A stretch of DNA of 58,661 nucleotides from Bacillus mycoides (lineage in GTDB: Bacteria > Bacillota > Bacilli > Bacillales > Bacillaceae_G). Of this stretch, positions 16,776 through 26,477 are shown one piece after another. Numbering within the stretch: position 1 is the stretch's first letter; each line of letters starts with the position of its first letter. The notes beneath the pieces are model-generated. The model was not told the DNA's origin. It worked only from the letters and a program-made list of their open reading frames with translations, and made no database searches. A program made the translations under genes and the position numbers. Location: contig NZ_LXLV01000011.1 of assembly GCF_001757995.1 (NCBI RefSeq), positions 1 to 58,661 of the forward strand, written 5' to 3'.

Positions 16776-16788
16776 TGGAGGGTAAATA

Positions 16789-18879
16789 ATGAGACCGGTA
16801 GTAGTAAAAGAAAAACAAGTAAATCAGTCACAAATACACGCTGTAGAAGATGAAGTTAGACAAGCGAAAACGCTGGATCGTGATATCGTGACGCATGCGA
16901 TGAAACAATCCTTTGCGAAATTGAATCCGAAAGTAATGATAAAGAATCCTATTATGTTCATTGTGGAAATTGGGTTTATCATTACGTTCATTTTATCCTT
17001 TCTCCCAAGCAGTTCTAGTAGTGTACCAGGATGGTTTAATATAACAGTTTCTCTTATTCTATTATTTACAGTTTTATTTGCTAACTTTGCAGAAGCGTTA
17101 GCTGAAGGTCGTGGTAAAGCACAGGCCGATTCTTTAAAACAATCGAAGAAAGATGTATTTGCAAATGTTGTAAAAGAAAATGGAGACATCGTTCAAGTTT
17201 CAGCAACTGATCTAAGAAAAGGTGACGTCGTTATTGTAAAACAAGGAGAAATGGTTCCAAATGATGGTGAAGTGATTAAAGGATTAGCGTCTGTAGATGA
17301 ATCTGCAATAACAGGGGAATCAGCTCCTGTAATAAAAGAAGCAGGCGGCGATTTTTGTTCCGTAACAGGAGGTACGATGGTCGTAAGTGATGAGATTACG
17401 ATTGTCATTACGAGTAATCCTGGTGAATCGTTTATTGATAAAATGATTTCTTTAGTAGAAGGAGCTGCACGTCAAAAAACGCCGAATGAGATTGCTTTAA
17501 ATACAGTATTAACGAGTTTAACGCTTATTTTCTTAATCGTTGTTGTGACGTTGCCGATTTTTACAAATTATTTAGGGTTTCAAATTGATACAGCTGTACT
17601 TGTAGCATTGTTAGTTTGTTTAATTCCAACGACAATTGGTGGGTTATTATCGGCAATTGGTATTGCCGGGATGGACCGCGTGACAAAGTTTAATGTGCTA
17701 GCAATGTCAGGGAAAGCAGTAGAAGCTGCGGGTGATATTAATACAATTATTTTAGATAAAACAGGTACGATTACTTTCGGGAACCGGATGGCACATACAC
17801 TGCTACCAGTAGGAAATGAAACGATTGAGCAAGTAGGAAAATGGGCTGCGATTAGCTCAGTTTTAGATGAAACACCAGAAGGTCGATCTGTTATAGAATA
17901 TGTACAAACGAAATCTATATCATATAATAGAGAAATTGCAGAACAAGGTGAATTTGTTCCATTTAAAGCAGAAACAAGAATGAGCGGTGTCGATTTACAG
18001 GATGGAACGAAAGTGAGAAAAGGTGCTGTTGGTGCCGTGATTGAATGGGTTCAATCGCAAGGCGGGATGATTCCGAAAGATGTGAATCAAAAAGCAGATT
18101 TAATTTCAAAAGAAGGCGGAACACCACTTGTAGTTGCAGTAGACAATCGTATTTACGGTTTAATATATTTAAAGGATACAGTGAAACCTGGTATGCGTGA
18201 ACGTTTTGAACAATTACGTCAAATGGGAATTAAAACAGTTATGTGTACAGGTGATAATCCGTTAACAGCAGCAACGATTGCAAAAGAAGCAGGGGTAGAT
18301 GAATTCGTTGCCGAGTGCAAACCAGAAGATAAAATTGCGGTTATTAAAGCAGAGCAAGATAAAGGAAAACTTGTAGCGATGACAGGTGATGGTACAAATG
18401 ATGCTCCGGCATTAGCACAGGCGGACGTTGGATTAGCGATGAATAGTGGTACGACAGCTGCGAAAGAAGCAGCGAATATGATTGATCTAGATTCGAATCC
18501 AACAAAAATTATTGAGGTTGTAGGAATTGGTAAGCAATTGTTAATGACGCGTGGTGCGTTAACGACGTTTAGTATTGCGAATGATATTGCGAAATACTTT
18601 GCTATTATTCCAGCGATGTTTACATTAGCAATTCCGCAAATGGAAGCATTAAACATTATGAAATTAACATCGCCACTTTCAGCGATTTTATCAGCATTAA
18701 TATTTAATGCAGTTATTATTCCATTACTAATTCCGTTAGCGATGAAAGGTATTGCATATAAACCGATGAGTTCTAATGCATTGCTTAGCAGAAACTTACT
18801 CATTTACGGGCTGGGCGGGGTTATCGTTCCGTTCATTGGAATTAAAGTAATTGATATGATTGTCGGCTTGTTCATATAA
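16789..18879 (+). CDS. kdpB: K+-transporting P-type ATPase subunit KdpB
   Basis: 696 aa P-type ATPase. Dephosphorylation motif TGES at 175-178, phosphorylated Asp323 in DKTGTIT, hinge [22 protein letters not shown], and [10 protein letters not shown] in the P domain. All catalytic motifs are intact, and the Ser of TGES is the residue whose phosphorylation inhibits E. coli KdpB at high K+. It energises transport through KdpA. Confidence 0.97.
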   Translation: MRPVVVKEKQVNQSQIHAVEDEVRQAKTLDRDIVTHAMKQSFAKLNPKVMIKNPIMFIVEIGFIITFILSFLPSSSSSVPGWFNITVSLILLFTVLFANFAEALAEGRGKAQADSLKQSKKDVFANVVKENGDIVQVSATDLRKGDVVIVKQGEMVPNDGEVIKGLASVDESAITGESAPVIKEAGGDFCSVTGGTMVVSDEITIVITSNPGESFIDKMISLVEGAARQKTPNEIALNTVLTSLTLIFLIVVVTLPIFTNYLGFQIDTAVLVALLVCLIPTTIGGLLSAIGIAGMDRVTKFNVLAMSGKAVEAAGDINTIILDKTGTITFGNRMAHTLLPVGNETIEQVGKWAAISSVLDETPEGRSVIEYVQTKSISYNREIAEQGEFVPFKAETRMSGVDLQDGTKVRKGAVGAVIEWVQSQGGMIPKDVNQKADLISKEGGTPLVVAVDNRIYGLIYLKDTVKPGMRERFEQLRQMGIKTVMCTGDNPLTAATIAKEAGVDEFVAECKPEDKIAVIKAEQDKGKLVAMTGDGTNDAPALAQADVGLAMNSGTTAAKEAANMIDLDSNPTKIIEVVGIGKQLLMTRGALTTFSIANDIAKYFAIIPAMFTLAIPQMEALNIMKLTSPLSAILSALIFNAVIIPLLIPLAMKGIAYKPMSSNALLSRNLLIYGLGGVIVPFIGIKVIDMIVGLFI

Positions 18880-18895
18880 GGAAGAGGGGAAAAAG

Positions 18896-19477
18896 ATGGC
18901 GAAGAAACAAAGTATACTATCACCAATTATTCGTATTACTTTTACATTTTTAGTTTTGTGTGGCCTCGTATACCCGCTTATTGTAACTGGTATTGCGCAA
19001 GCGGTAATGAAGGATAATGCGGATGGAAGTCTTATATATAATGATAAAGATGAAGTAGTTGGTTCAAAATTAATCGGTCAAAATTTCACAGATCCACGTT
19101 ATTTTCATGGACGTGTCTCTAGTATAGAATATAAGGCAGAGGCGTCTGGTTCAAATAACTATGCACCGTCTAATCCAGATTTAGAGAAACGAGTTGAGAA
19201 AAGTGTTGCAGACTGGAAAGAACAGAATCCAACCGTTCCAGTTACAGAAGTACCGATAGATTTAGTGACAAACTCAGGTTCAGGGCTAGATCCTGATATT
19301 AGTCCACAGGCAGCTGCCATACAGGTGGATCGCATCTCGAAATTAACGAATATTCCGAAAGAAAAGCTGAATCAATTGATTAAGGATCAAACGGAAGGTG
19401 CTGCACTCGGTTTATTTGGAGAAAATCGTATAAACGTCTTAAAGTTAAATTTAGAATTACAGAAATTAATGAAATAG
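18896..19477 (+). CDS. kdpC: K+-transporting ATPase subunit KdpC
   Basis: 193 aa from ATG 18896, after GGAAGAGGGGAAA and 16 nt after kdpB; the frame extends upstream to 18860 without a better start. One N-terminal membrane helix (about 14-35) and an extracellular domain with the conserved [15 protein letters not shown] and [14 protein letters not shown]. KdpC raises K+ affinity. Followed by a 12-bp hairpin before kdpD. Confidence 0.96.
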   Translation: MAKKQSILSPIIRITFTFLVLCGLVYPLIVTGIAQAVMKDNADGSLIYNDKDEVVGSKLIGQNFTDPRYFHGRVSSIEYKAEASGSNNYAPSNPDLEKRVEKSVADWKEQNPTVPVTEVPIDLVTNSGSGLDPDISPQAAAIQVDRISKLTNIPKEKLNQLIKDQTEGAALGLFGENRINVLKLNLELQKLMK

Positions 19478-19484
19478 TAAAAGT

Positions 19485-19513
19485 GCTACCTCAATCTAAC
19501 GGATTGAGGTAGC
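19485..19513 (+). promoter_or_regulatory. intercistronic hairpin between kdpC and kdpD
   Basis: Perfect 12-bp stem GCTACCTCAATC / GATTGAGGTAGC with a 5-nt loop, followed by GTTGTTT instead of a clean T run. It may be a leaky terminator or an mRNA-processing/stability element that lowers kdpD expression relative to kdpABC. Confidence 0.7.
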
Positions 19514-19542
19514 GTTGTTTCGCAAGAAAGGTTGTGAGTGTT

Positions 19543-20688
19543 TTGTATGCAGATGACTATAAACCGACGTTTCAAAGGCGAACGCCAGAGGAATATTTAG
19601 AATACATTCGTCAACAAAATCGTGGAAAGTTAAAGCTATACGTAGGGGCTGCCCCAGGAGTAGGGAAAAGTTATAAAATGCTTTTTGATGCAAGAGAGAT
19701 GAAAAAAGATGGTATGGATATTGTCATTGGTTTAATTGAAACACATGGGAGAATCGAGACGGAGGAAGCAATTGCTGATTTAGAAAAAGTTCCTTTAAAA
19801 GAAATACAGTATAAAGGAAAGGTGTTTTATGAGCTTGATGTGGAAGGAATTATAAAGCGTGCGCCGCAAGTAGTTGTAGTGGATGAACTCGCACATAGTA
19901 ATATACCAGGTTCCAAACATAAAAAACGTTACATGGATGTTCAAGAATTGTTAGATACCGGTATATCCGTATTATCAGCGTTTAATATTCAACATTTAGA
20001 GAGCGTTCATGACATTGTAGCTCAAATTACGAATGTAAAAGTAAGAGAGCGTATTCCAGATTTTATTCTGCAAAAAGCAAATGAAATTCAGCTTGTTGAT
20101 GCAACGCCGGAAGTGCTAAGGAAGAGATTAATAGACGGAAAGATATATAAAGAAGAAAAAATAGGGCAAAGCTTACAAAACTTCTTTACGCTTAATAATT
20201 TAGGGGCACTAAGGGAATTATCGCTTCGCGAAGTTGCAGATGATATGGATGAGAAAATTAGCCAAACAGTTATAGAACCGATTGGTGTAAAGGAAAAAAT
20301 TCTCGTTTGTGTACAATACAGTTCAACAGCAGAGAAATTAATACGGAGAGGTTGGCGCATGGCAGATCGGTTAAATGCTGAATTGTATGTATTAAATGTA
20401 GAAAGGGAAAATATAGATTCTATTTCAGCTGGTAAAAAGCAAACAATTGAAGAGTGGAAGTCGCTGACGAATCAATTTGATGCGAGTTTTGTGTTAGAAG
20501 AGGCGAAAGGAAGAAAGCCAGCGGATGTTATTATTGAAGTCGCGAACAGACTACAAGTAACACAAGTTTTACTCGGACAATCGGCGAGAACAAGATGGGA
20601 AGAAATTCGAAAAGGTTCTATTGTAAATGAAATTATGAGGCAAACGAAGTATATTGATATTCATATTGTTGCGGATCAAAGAGCTTAA
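19543..20688 (+). CDS. kdpD: KdpD sensor module without histidine kinase (short KdpD)
   Basis: 381 aa from TTG 19543 (AGAAAGG 11 nt upstream; GTG 19534 is an alternative, too close to that RBS). It covers only the KdpD N-terminal domain (about 20-230: Walker A GAAPGVGKSYKM, Walker B VVVVDELAHSN, SAFNIQHLES) and a universal-stress-protein domain (about 248-380, GQSARTRWEE near the end). The four membrane helices, the GAF and the kinase of full KdpD (about 890 aa) are absent and no kdpE follows. Comparable short KdpDs are known in other bacteria. It ends in an ordinary stop and terminator, so it looks like a settled form, not a fresh truncation. Its USP domain resembles the part that binds c-di-AMP in S. 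aureus KdpD. Confidence 0.9.
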   Translation: MYADDYKPTFQRRTPEEYLEYIRQQNRGKLKLYVGAAPGVGKSYKMLFDAREMKKDGMDIVIGLIETHGRIETEEAIADLEKVPLKEIQYKGKVFYELDVEGIIKRAPQVVVVDELAHSNIPGSKHKKRYMDVQELLDTGISVLSAFNIQHLESVHDIVAQITNVKVRERIPDFILQKANEIQLVDATPEVLRKRLIDGKIYKEEKIGQSLQNFFTLNNLGALRELSLREVADDMDEKISQTVIEPIGVKEKILVCVQYSSTAEKLIRRGWRMADRLNAELYVLNVERENIDSISAGKKQTIEEWKSLTNQFDASFVLEEAKGRKPADVIIEVANRLQVTQVLLGQSARTRWEEIRKGSIVNEIMRQTKYIDIHIVADQRA

Positions 20689-20717
20689 ATAGAGCCCACC
20701 TTTCGGGGGCTCTATTT
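20687..20717. terminator. bidirectional terminator kdpD / MFS
   Basis: Stem AAATAGAGCCC / GGGCTCTATTT with a loop containing CTTTCG, between the convergent genes. Confidence 0.88.
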
Positions 20718-21893
20718 TGCTTTTTGTGCGGTAGAGAAACGTAACATTTTCATTGCGTATAAAACTATAAGTAGAAATGTAACTGCTCCTATAAAGAAAA
20801 TCCAAAAGTAATTTTGATTAAATAAAAGAAACCCACCTACAATAGGTCCTGTCCCCATGCCAAAATAGCGAATGAAGTTGTACATACCGATAGCTGTTGC
20901 GCGTTCTTGTACGAATTCTTCCGTTAATAAAGTAGTGTGAGTTGGCATAGAGAGTCCCATGCTAAAACCGTATAAAGAGGTAACGATAATGATGATTGGG
21001 ATATTGATGCTATATGTGAAAGAGAATAAAGTGATACATATAATATTGAAGAAACTAGTAATGAATAAAGCTTGCTTTGTTGTGAACCGTTTTTGTGAAA
21101 ATTTGTAGCAATAACTTCCTAACATAATAGAAAGGGACATTGGTACAAACATAAGACCAATTTTACTTGCGTGTAGATGAAATATATTTGTTAATATGCT
21201 AGGTAAAAAAACGAGGAAACAGAAATACATACAAAATTGAATAAAGCCAATAAGTGTAATGGAAAATCCAGTTTTGTTTTTTAAGATAAGCCAGTAATTC
21301 TTTTTTGCTTTAGGTTGCTCAATTACATTTGGTTTTGTTTCTGGAAGTAGTGAAATGTTTATAATTAATAAGATGATGCCAATTGTAGATAAAAACAGAA
21401 ATACGGATAAGTGGCCATTTATACTGCCGAGATAACCACCTATGAGAGGGCCGATCGCAGGTGCGAGAGCAAGTAACATTTGATAAAGGCTCATCGCTTC
21501 TCCGCGTTCTTTTCCTTCAAATAAATCACCGATAATCGTTGCTGCAACTACAGGTATAGCTGCTATTCCTAAAGCTTGAACAGCTCTAAAAAATAGAAAT
21601 AAGTAAATGTTTGGTGAGAAAGCACAACCAATTGAGCCGATTGTACTAATAATTAAACTAGGGATAAGGACAGATTTTCTTCCTTTTGTATCAATTAAAG
21701 GTCCGTATATGAGCTGCATAATCGCAAGAACGAATGTGAAAAGTGAAACGGTTAAATTTACAAGATAAAGAGAAGTATGAAACGAATTTTGAATCGTCGG
21801 TAAGATCGGTGTGTAAATATTTTGAGCGAAGGAACCGAGTAAGGCACTCATACAGATAACATATAAAATGAAATTCAGTTTGGTTTTTTCCAT
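20712..21893 (-). CDS. MFS drug-efflux transporter (Bcr/CflA-EmrD type)
   Basis: 393 aa with 12 hydrophobic segments. Motif A is seen as YGPLIDTKGRKSVL after helix 2 and RAVQALGIAAIPVVAATIIGD resembles motif B/C of DHA1 drug:proton antiporters. ATG 21893 follows AAAAAGGAGG. The gene is divergent from a MarR-family regulator with two palindromic operators between them, so the likely model is efflux induced when a toxic ligand releases the repressor. Substrate unknown. Confidence 0.92.
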   Translation of the reverse strand: MEKTKLNFILYVICMSALLGSFAQNIYTPILPTIQNSFHTSLYLVNLTVSLFTFVLAIMQLIYGPLIDTKGRKSVLIPSLIISTIGSIGCAFSPNIYLFLFFRAVQALGIAAIPVVAATIIGDLFEGKERGEAMSLYQMLLALAPAIGPLIGGYLGSINGHLSVFLFLSTIGIILLIINISLLPETKPNVIEQPKAKKNYWLILKNKTGFSITLIGFIQFCMYFCFLVFLPSILTNIFHLHASKIGLMFVPMSLSIMLGSYCYKFSQKRFTTKQALFITSFFNIICITLFSFTYSINIPIIIIVTSLYGFSMGLSMPTHTTLLTEEFVQERATAIGMYNFIRYFGMGTGPIVGGFLLFNQNYFWIFFIGAVTFLLIVLYAMKMLRFSTAQKAK

Positions 21894-21912
21894 AATGTTA
21901 ACCTCCTTTTTA

Positions 21913-21934
21913 TTTAGTTTCCTTGGAAACTAAA
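21913..21934. promoter_or_regulatory. MarR operator 1 (MFS side)
   Basis: Inverted repeat with perfect 10-bp arms TTTAGTTTCC and GGAAACTAAA around TT, 20 bp ahead of the MFS start. Confidence 0.8.
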
Positions 21935-22003
21935 TTTATTTTAACATGATTTTCTCACTTGTAAAGATGGGGAAATGATTTTAAAATGGTATATAGTTAA
22001 ATT

Positions 22004-22017
22004 GTTTCTTTGGAAAC
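22004..22017. promoter_or_regulatory. MarR operator 2 (regulator side)
   Basis: GTTTCT-TT-GGAAAC, the core of operator 1 with one mismatch, just before the RBS of the regulator gene; suggests autorepression. Confidence 0.72.
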
Positions 22018-22033
22018 TTAGGAGGCGAGCGGA

Positions 22034-22495
22034 TTGGAACGTACAGCGAAACAAATGGAAATACTTTCGGATATTCGTACACTTTTTCATAAAAAAGAAG
22101 AGCATTTGAAAGAAAATAATGAGAAGTTTCTTCGTGAGACAGGTGTAAGTGGTATGTCTTTATCTGAGTTACATGTTATCGAGTGTATCGGACAAAATGG
22201 TCTCATGAATGTAACGGCTATTACGACAGAAATGGGAATGACGAAGGGTGCAATCTCTAAAATTTGTACAAAGTTGTTTCAAAAGCAATTCGTTGAGAAG
22301 ATGCAAATGTTAGATAATCAAAAAGAAATTTTCTTTCGCTTAACGGAAAGCGGAAATGAAATATATAAAGCTCATGAAAAGTTGCATAAACAAGCTGAAG
22401 AAAATTGGCTGTTACTTTTAGATGGATATACGAAAGAAGAGCAAGATTTTATTCAAAGGTTTATAAAGGATGTCTCTGGTCATTTGGAAATATAA
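22034..22495 (+). CDS. MarR-family transcriptional regulator
   Basis: 153 aa starting at TTG (GGAGGCGAGCGGAT upstream). Winged helix-turn-helix in the centre: SELHVIECIGQNGLMNVTAI with recognition helix TKGAISKICTKLF, then the wing region LDNQKEIFFRLTESG. Long N- and C-terminal helices for dimerisation. Divergent from the MFS pump and presumably its repressor, acting at the two GTTTCC/GGAAAC palindromes. Confidence 0.92.
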   Translation: MERTAKQMEILSDIRTLFHKKEEHLKENNEKFLRETGVSGMSLSELHVIECIGQNGLMNVTAITTEMGMTKGAISKICTKLFQKQFVEKMQMLDNQKEIFFRLTESGNEIYKAHEKLHKQAEENWLLLLDGYTKEEQDFIQRFIKDVSGHLEI

Positions 22496-22626
22496 TTGGA
22501 AGAAAAAAATCCCTCCATTTCAAGCCTTTTAAATATAATTTCTGAAAGAACTCATATATAATAGAAAAAGATACTTAACATAGTGAATAATTAAAGAGTC
22601 AATATATATAAAGAGGAGAGAATAAC

Positions 22627-23481
22627 ATGCTTGAAAATACGGGGTTAGTATTAGAAGGCGGCGGTATGCGTGGTGTATATACGGGCGGGATATTAGAATA
22701 CTTTATGGAACAAGATTTATATTTTCCATATGTAGTCGGTGTATCAGCTGGTGCTTGTCATGCAGCGTCGTATCTTTCCAGACAAAGAAATAGAAATAAA
22801 ACGGTCAATATTGATTATGTATCACATCCGAAGTATTTATCGTATAAAAACTTATGGAGAAAACGTCAGTTATTTGATATGGATTTCATTTTTCATGAAA
22901 TACCAGAAAAGCATGTGCCGTTTGATTTTGAAACATACTTTAATAGTCCCGAACGCTTCCTTGTAGGAACAACGGATTGTGAAACAGGACAGTCTGTTTA
23001 TTTTGAAAAAGAGGGAACGAATGATGATGCGCTAAATTTATTACAAGCGTCTAGTTCATTACCTTTCATTGCACCAGTAGTAAACTACCGTGGTAAGCAA
23101 TTGTTAGATGGCGGGATTTCTGATCCAATTCCAGTTCGTAAAGCGCAAGAGGATGGATTTAAAAAATCAGTCGTTATTTTAACGAGAAACCATGGTTACG
23201 CAAAGGAAAAATCAAAATTTGGCTGGATTGCAGCGAAAGCTTATAAAAAATACCCGAACCTTGTTAATACGATGCTAACTCGTTATGAAGTGTATAATGA
23301 AACACTTCACTACATTGAAAAAGAAGAGCAAGCGGGTAATTTATTTGTTATTCGCCCAGAAGTGCCGCTTCAAGTAGATCGTATGGAAAAAGATGCGACA
23401 AAATTACAAAGTTTATATGAGCAAGGATATGAAGATGCAAAGAGACAATTTGCAGATTTACAGGCGTTTTTGCAAAAATAA
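22627..23481 (+). CDS. patatin-like phospholipase family protein
   Basis: 284 aa, ATG after AGAGGAGAGAATAAC. Patatin fold with all catalytic features: oxyanion loop GGGMRG (11-16), nucleophile Ser40 in GVSAG, and catalytic Asp161 in LLDGGISDP. Related to B. subtilis YjjU/RssA-like cytosolic patatins; no signal peptide. It likely hydrolyses acyl esters, physiological substrate unknown. Monocistronic with its own terminator. Confidence 0.92.
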   Translation: MLENTGLVLEGGGMRGVYTGGILEYFMEQDLYFPYVVGVSAGACHAASYLSRQRNRNKTVNIDYVSHPKYLSYKNLWRKRQLFDMDFIFHEIPEKHVPFDFETYFNSPERFLVGTTDCETGQSVYFEKEGTNDDALNLLQASSSLPFIAPVVNYRGKQLLDGGISDPIPVRKAQEDGFKKSVVILTRNHGYAKEKSKFGWIAAKAYKKYPNLVNTMLTRYEVYNETLHYIEKEEQAGNLFVIRPEVPLQVDRMEKDATKLQSLYEQGYEDAKRQFADLQAFLQK

Positions 23482-23486
23482 TAATT

Positions 23487-23521
23487 AGGCTGTGGAGAAG
23501 GAGTTCTCTGCAGCCTTTTTT
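23487..23521 (+). terminator. terminator of the patatin-like gene
   Basis: Stem AGGCTGTGGAGAA / TTCTCTGCAGCCT (one mismatch) with a T run. Confidence 0.9.
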
Positions 23522-23678
23522 GTATTGCTACTTATACGTTACTTTTTAAAAATGTATTAATGTTTAAGTGTTTAAAGAGTTTGTAAAACATATGGGTTTA
23601 TTATTGAGAAAAATTTGCTTGAAGGGTATTATGACGATGTAGCGCTACTAAACTATTTAATTTATGAGGTGATTGTTA

Positions 23679-24074
23679 ATGAAAGGAAAGGTTTTTTCAA
23701 TTACGACTTTAGTATTATTAGCAACATCAATCTCAACAAGTGCATTCTATCCAACTTTAAGTGGTCACAAAAGCGGTAATCTACTATCTTACAGAGCTCA
23801 AACGACTACGAATCAAAATGCATCTCGCTGTTCAGTAGCGATTTCTTTTATTAATTCAAAAGGAAGTTATTCATATATTGAAAGCGCCTCGGATAAGTTA
23901 GGATCCCATGAATCTGGAAGAGCATTAAATGCTACTGTTAGTAATGGTGCATATAACGCCTTTGGTGCAAAAGGACTCTACTCTGAGCATTATGCTAATG
24001 AGAATAATGACTATCAAGAAGATACACACAAAGGTACTTTTGATAGTAATGGTAACTTACGATTACAGTGGTAA
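23679..24074 (+). CDS. secreted 131-aa protein, candidate bacteriocin of an ABC locus
   Basis: ATG 23679 after TATGAGGTGATTG. Signal peptide (MKGKVFSITTLVLLATSISTS, cleavage near SA-FYP) and a mature part of about 107 residues. It is rich in Ser, Asn, Gly and Tyr, carries a single Cys (ASRCS) and ends in LRLQW. No catalytic motif. The following genes are two FtsX-like permeases and an ABC ATPase, the layout seen around lactococcin-972-group bacteriocins (pre-protein with aromatic end, then dedicated ABC exporter/immunity). Primary similarity to lactococcin 972 is not convincing by eye, so the function is an inference from context. Confidence 0.6.
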   Translation: MKGKVFSITTLVLLATSISTSAFYPTLSGHKSGNLLSYRAQTTTNQNASRCSVAISFINSKGSYSYIESASDKLGSHESGRALNATVSNGAYNAFGAKGLYSEHYANENNDYQEDTHKGTFDSNGNLRLQW

Positions 24075-24113
24075 AAAACATTAAACAGTTGTCTTTATAA
24101 ATATTTGGATAAG

Positions 24114-24142
24114 GAGAAGGGGATGTATATCATCTCCTTCTT
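24114..24142 (+). promoter_or_regulatory. attenuator-like hairpin between secreted protein and ABC genes
   Basis: Stem GAAGGGGATG / CATCTCCTTC (one G-U) with a TATAT loop, 40 nt after the stop of the secreted protein and just before the RBS of the first permease. A partial terminator here would let the secreted protein be made in excess over its transporter, or protect the upstream mRNA. Confidence 0.6.
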
Positions 24143-24161
24143 ATTTAAAAGGAGCCAAAGT

Positions 24162-25235
24162 ATGTATTTAGCTTTTAAAAATATAAAAAGCAACAAACTG
24201 TTTTCCGTAATTCTTCTGATGTCATTTTTTATTTCTTTTCTTTCTATATCAGTTGCCGCGCTTTTAACGGAATCTAAACGAAATTTCATATCTGCTTTTC
24301 AAATCGGCTTTCCAGAAAAGAATCAAATGTTAACAGTTCCTATAGATAATGAAACAGAGCTTGAATCAATCATTCCTTTCATTCAAGATACTTTTGTAAA
24401 AAGTGATATTTACGTAGAGAATTTAAAAGCATTGAATAGTTCAGGTGCAATAAAAATCATAGCTTTGAACTTAAAAGATGATTATTATTGGACGCCATAT
24501 ATTTCTGAAGGGCAATATTTTCATCGTGGAAATTCAAGTGATATGGTTGTTGGTGATCAAACAAATGTAGAGGAATTATATGAATTTGATGATACATATA
24601 AAAAAATAGGAACTGTATCGAGGAAAGACAGTGATGTCGGTGTATCAGACATATACATTCCACTTCAAAACTTACCTAATATATCTAAAAAAGGTATTAT
24701 CGCTAGTAAACAATTACAATTAACAGTTGTTAACCCTACATCATCTATTCATAAGGAAATAAAAACGTTTATAAATAGGAGCAAAGAAGTGCTTTCGGGA
24801 GAGGCTCAAATACTGAATGAACGAGATCTTCAGGAACTAAATGTAACAGATATAGATTCAGCAAATAAGTATTATTATAAGTTTATTCTTGTTGCAATAG
24901 TTTCTGGCATTTCCGCAGTCTTATTTTGGATTTATAAGAAACAAAGGGAGATTTCATTAAAAAAGGCAGTAGGTGCGTCTAATAGATCTATTTACTGCGA
25001 ACTATATATTCAAATTTTGTTTGTTTCTCTAGCAGCGATGTTGTTGGTTTTTCTTACTTTAGAAATATTTTCTGGAACAATTCATACGTATTTTCAGACA
25101 TACTTATTAAAACCGTTAACACTATATGTATTGATATGTAATGTTGGTTTTATAATATTTCTTACAATGTTTGTTACTTTAATTCCGATCAAGCACATTA
25201 TAAATATATATCCCGGAAAACATTTAAGAACATAG
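24162..25235 (+). CDS. FtsX/MacB-type ABC permease 1
   Basis: 357 aa from ATG 24162 after AAAAGGAGCCAAAG; the in-frame TTG at 24105 precedes the hairpin and is rejected. N-terminal membrane helix (about 13-34), a large extracellular domain (about 40-240), then three C-terminal helices (about 255-350), with IYKKQREISLKKAVGAS between them. That segment is the coupling loop typical of FtsX-domain permeases. With the next permease and ATPase it should form a heterodimeric MacB-like transporter for export or immunity. Confidence 0.85.
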   Translation: MYLAFKNIKSNKLFSVILLMSFFISFLSISVAALLTESKRNFISAFQIGFPEKNQMLTVPIDNETELESIIPFIQDTFVKSDIYVENLKALNSSGAIKIIALNLKDDYYWTPYISEGQYFHRGNSSDMVVGDQTNVEELYEFDDTYKKIGTVSRKDSDVGVSDIYIPLQNLPNISKKGIIASKQLQLTVVNPTSSIHKEIKTFINRSKEVLSGEAQILNERDLQELNVTDIDSANKYYYKFILVAIVSGISAVLFWIYKKQREISLKKAVGASNRSIYCELYIQILFVSLAAMLLVFLTLEIFSGTIHTYFQTYLLKPLTLYVLICNVGFIIFLTMFVTLIPIKHIINIYPGKHLRT

Positions 25236-25244
25236 GAGGTCTTC

Positions 25245-26477
25245 ATGTTTTTTATATTTGATTCTATACGGTCTATGAAAAAACGGCTGTTACCGAGTGT
25301 GATTATAGTAATTTCTTTAGTTATTGCATTTTCTTCAGCTATAGAATTTATTAGTAACCTTTCGGGATATCGAAAAATGATGACAGTAGCAAACAGTTTA
25401 TCGACTAATGAAAATTTCTATGAACTTTATGCAACACAAGATATAACGTTGTTTAGCGAAGAAAAAGCAAAAAATGACTATCAACATTTCATTCAAGGTT
25501 TATCTAATACGATACCAATTACAAATACAACAAATTATTTGTTTCGTGAATATTCATTTACCTTAAATAAAGAAAATGAAACGATAAAGACTCTGCTTGT
25601 TGATAAAGGTATTAATAAATATTTTCATATACGACTTTCACAAGGAAGATATTTTGAGGAATGGGAATTTCATAAATCAGTATTTAATATTAGGCCTGTT
25701 ATATTAGGTGCTAATTATAAAGAAAAAGTATCTATTGGTGATGTCATACCATCTGGAAAAACGAAACTAAAAGTAATTGGTTTTTTAGAAAAAAATTCAT
25801 CCTTTATACATCCTAGGAGTGGTGAAATATTAGACAATCGTATTACATTATTAGATGACATGGCTATTTTACCAATTGGAACAGAAGAAATAGAATTCCA
25901 CAGTGTAGAGCTTTTATATAATGGGTTAATTATAGAAATAAATGAGAAAATGGATATAAATGAATTTCAAAGGAAAGTATTAAAGTTAACAGAAGGTAAG
26001 GGGTATTCGTATTATGTTACAAATCCGAATAAATTGTTAGAAAACGAAAAGCAAGGCATTGATAATATGTCATACCCCTTATTATTAAGTGGTACAGTCT
26101 TATCTTTTTCATTTATATCTATTTTATTAACATCAATGGCAGCGCTTTATATGGAGTGTAAAAATATTTCTATTAAATCAGCATTAGGAGCAAGTACTTT
26201 TCAAATATGTCTTCCGTTTATTATTGAGTATATGCTGATATTCATATTATCGATATATATAGGAACTGCATATTTTCAATGGGAGAATAGCGGAGCAACT
26301 GAAATTCAGAAAGGGCTAGAAAATAGTACCGTATCTTTCTTTGGAACGCTAAAAGTCTCTAAAGAATCATTAATCGTTATAAGTACGTTATCAATTATAA
26401 TGATCCTCATTATATATGCAATCATTTACTTCAATGTATTAAAAATAAAAAATACATATATGAAAGAGGTGTTATAG
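25245..26477 (+). CDS. FtsX/MacB-type ABC permease 2
   Basis: 410 aa, ATG after AGGAGGTCTTC, 9 nt after permease 1. Same topology: N-terminal helix (about 15-35), long extracellular domain, three C-terminal helices, and a coupling segment MECKNISIKSALGASTFQI that parallels EISLKKAVGAS of permease 1. The two permeases are distant paralogues. The stop is directly followed by the ATPase start. Confidence 0.85.
   Translation: MFFIFDSIRSMKKRLLPSVIIVISLVIAFSSAIEFISNLSGYRKMMTVANSLSTNENFYELYATQDITLFSEEKAKNDYQHFIQGLSNTIPITNTTNYLFREYSFTLNKENETIKTLLVDKGINKYFHIRLSQGRYFEEWEFHKSVFNIRPVILGANYKEKVSIGDVIPSGKTKLKVIGFLEKNSSFIHPRSGEILDNRITLLDDMAILPIGTEEIEFHSVELLYNGLIIEINEKMDINEFQRKVLKLTEGKGYSYYVTNPNKLLENEKQGIDNMSYPLLLSGTVLSFSFISILLTSMAALYMECKNISIKSALGASTFQICLPFIIEYMLIFILSIYIGTAYFQWENSGATEIQKGLENSTVSFFGTLKVSKESLIVISTLSIIMILIIYAIIYFNVLKIKNTYMKEVL

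Noticed and set aside
15479-18803. Several long minus-strand frames opposite kdpA and kdpB
   Set aside because: Antisense of highly conserved coding regions, no RBS, and codon composition mirrors the plus-strand genes.
23679-24074. Firm assignment of the secreted protein as lactococcin 972
   Set aside because: Only the gene order and the aromatic end agree; I cannot see the Gly/Ser/Tyr spacing of the family clearly enough, so it remains a candidate.
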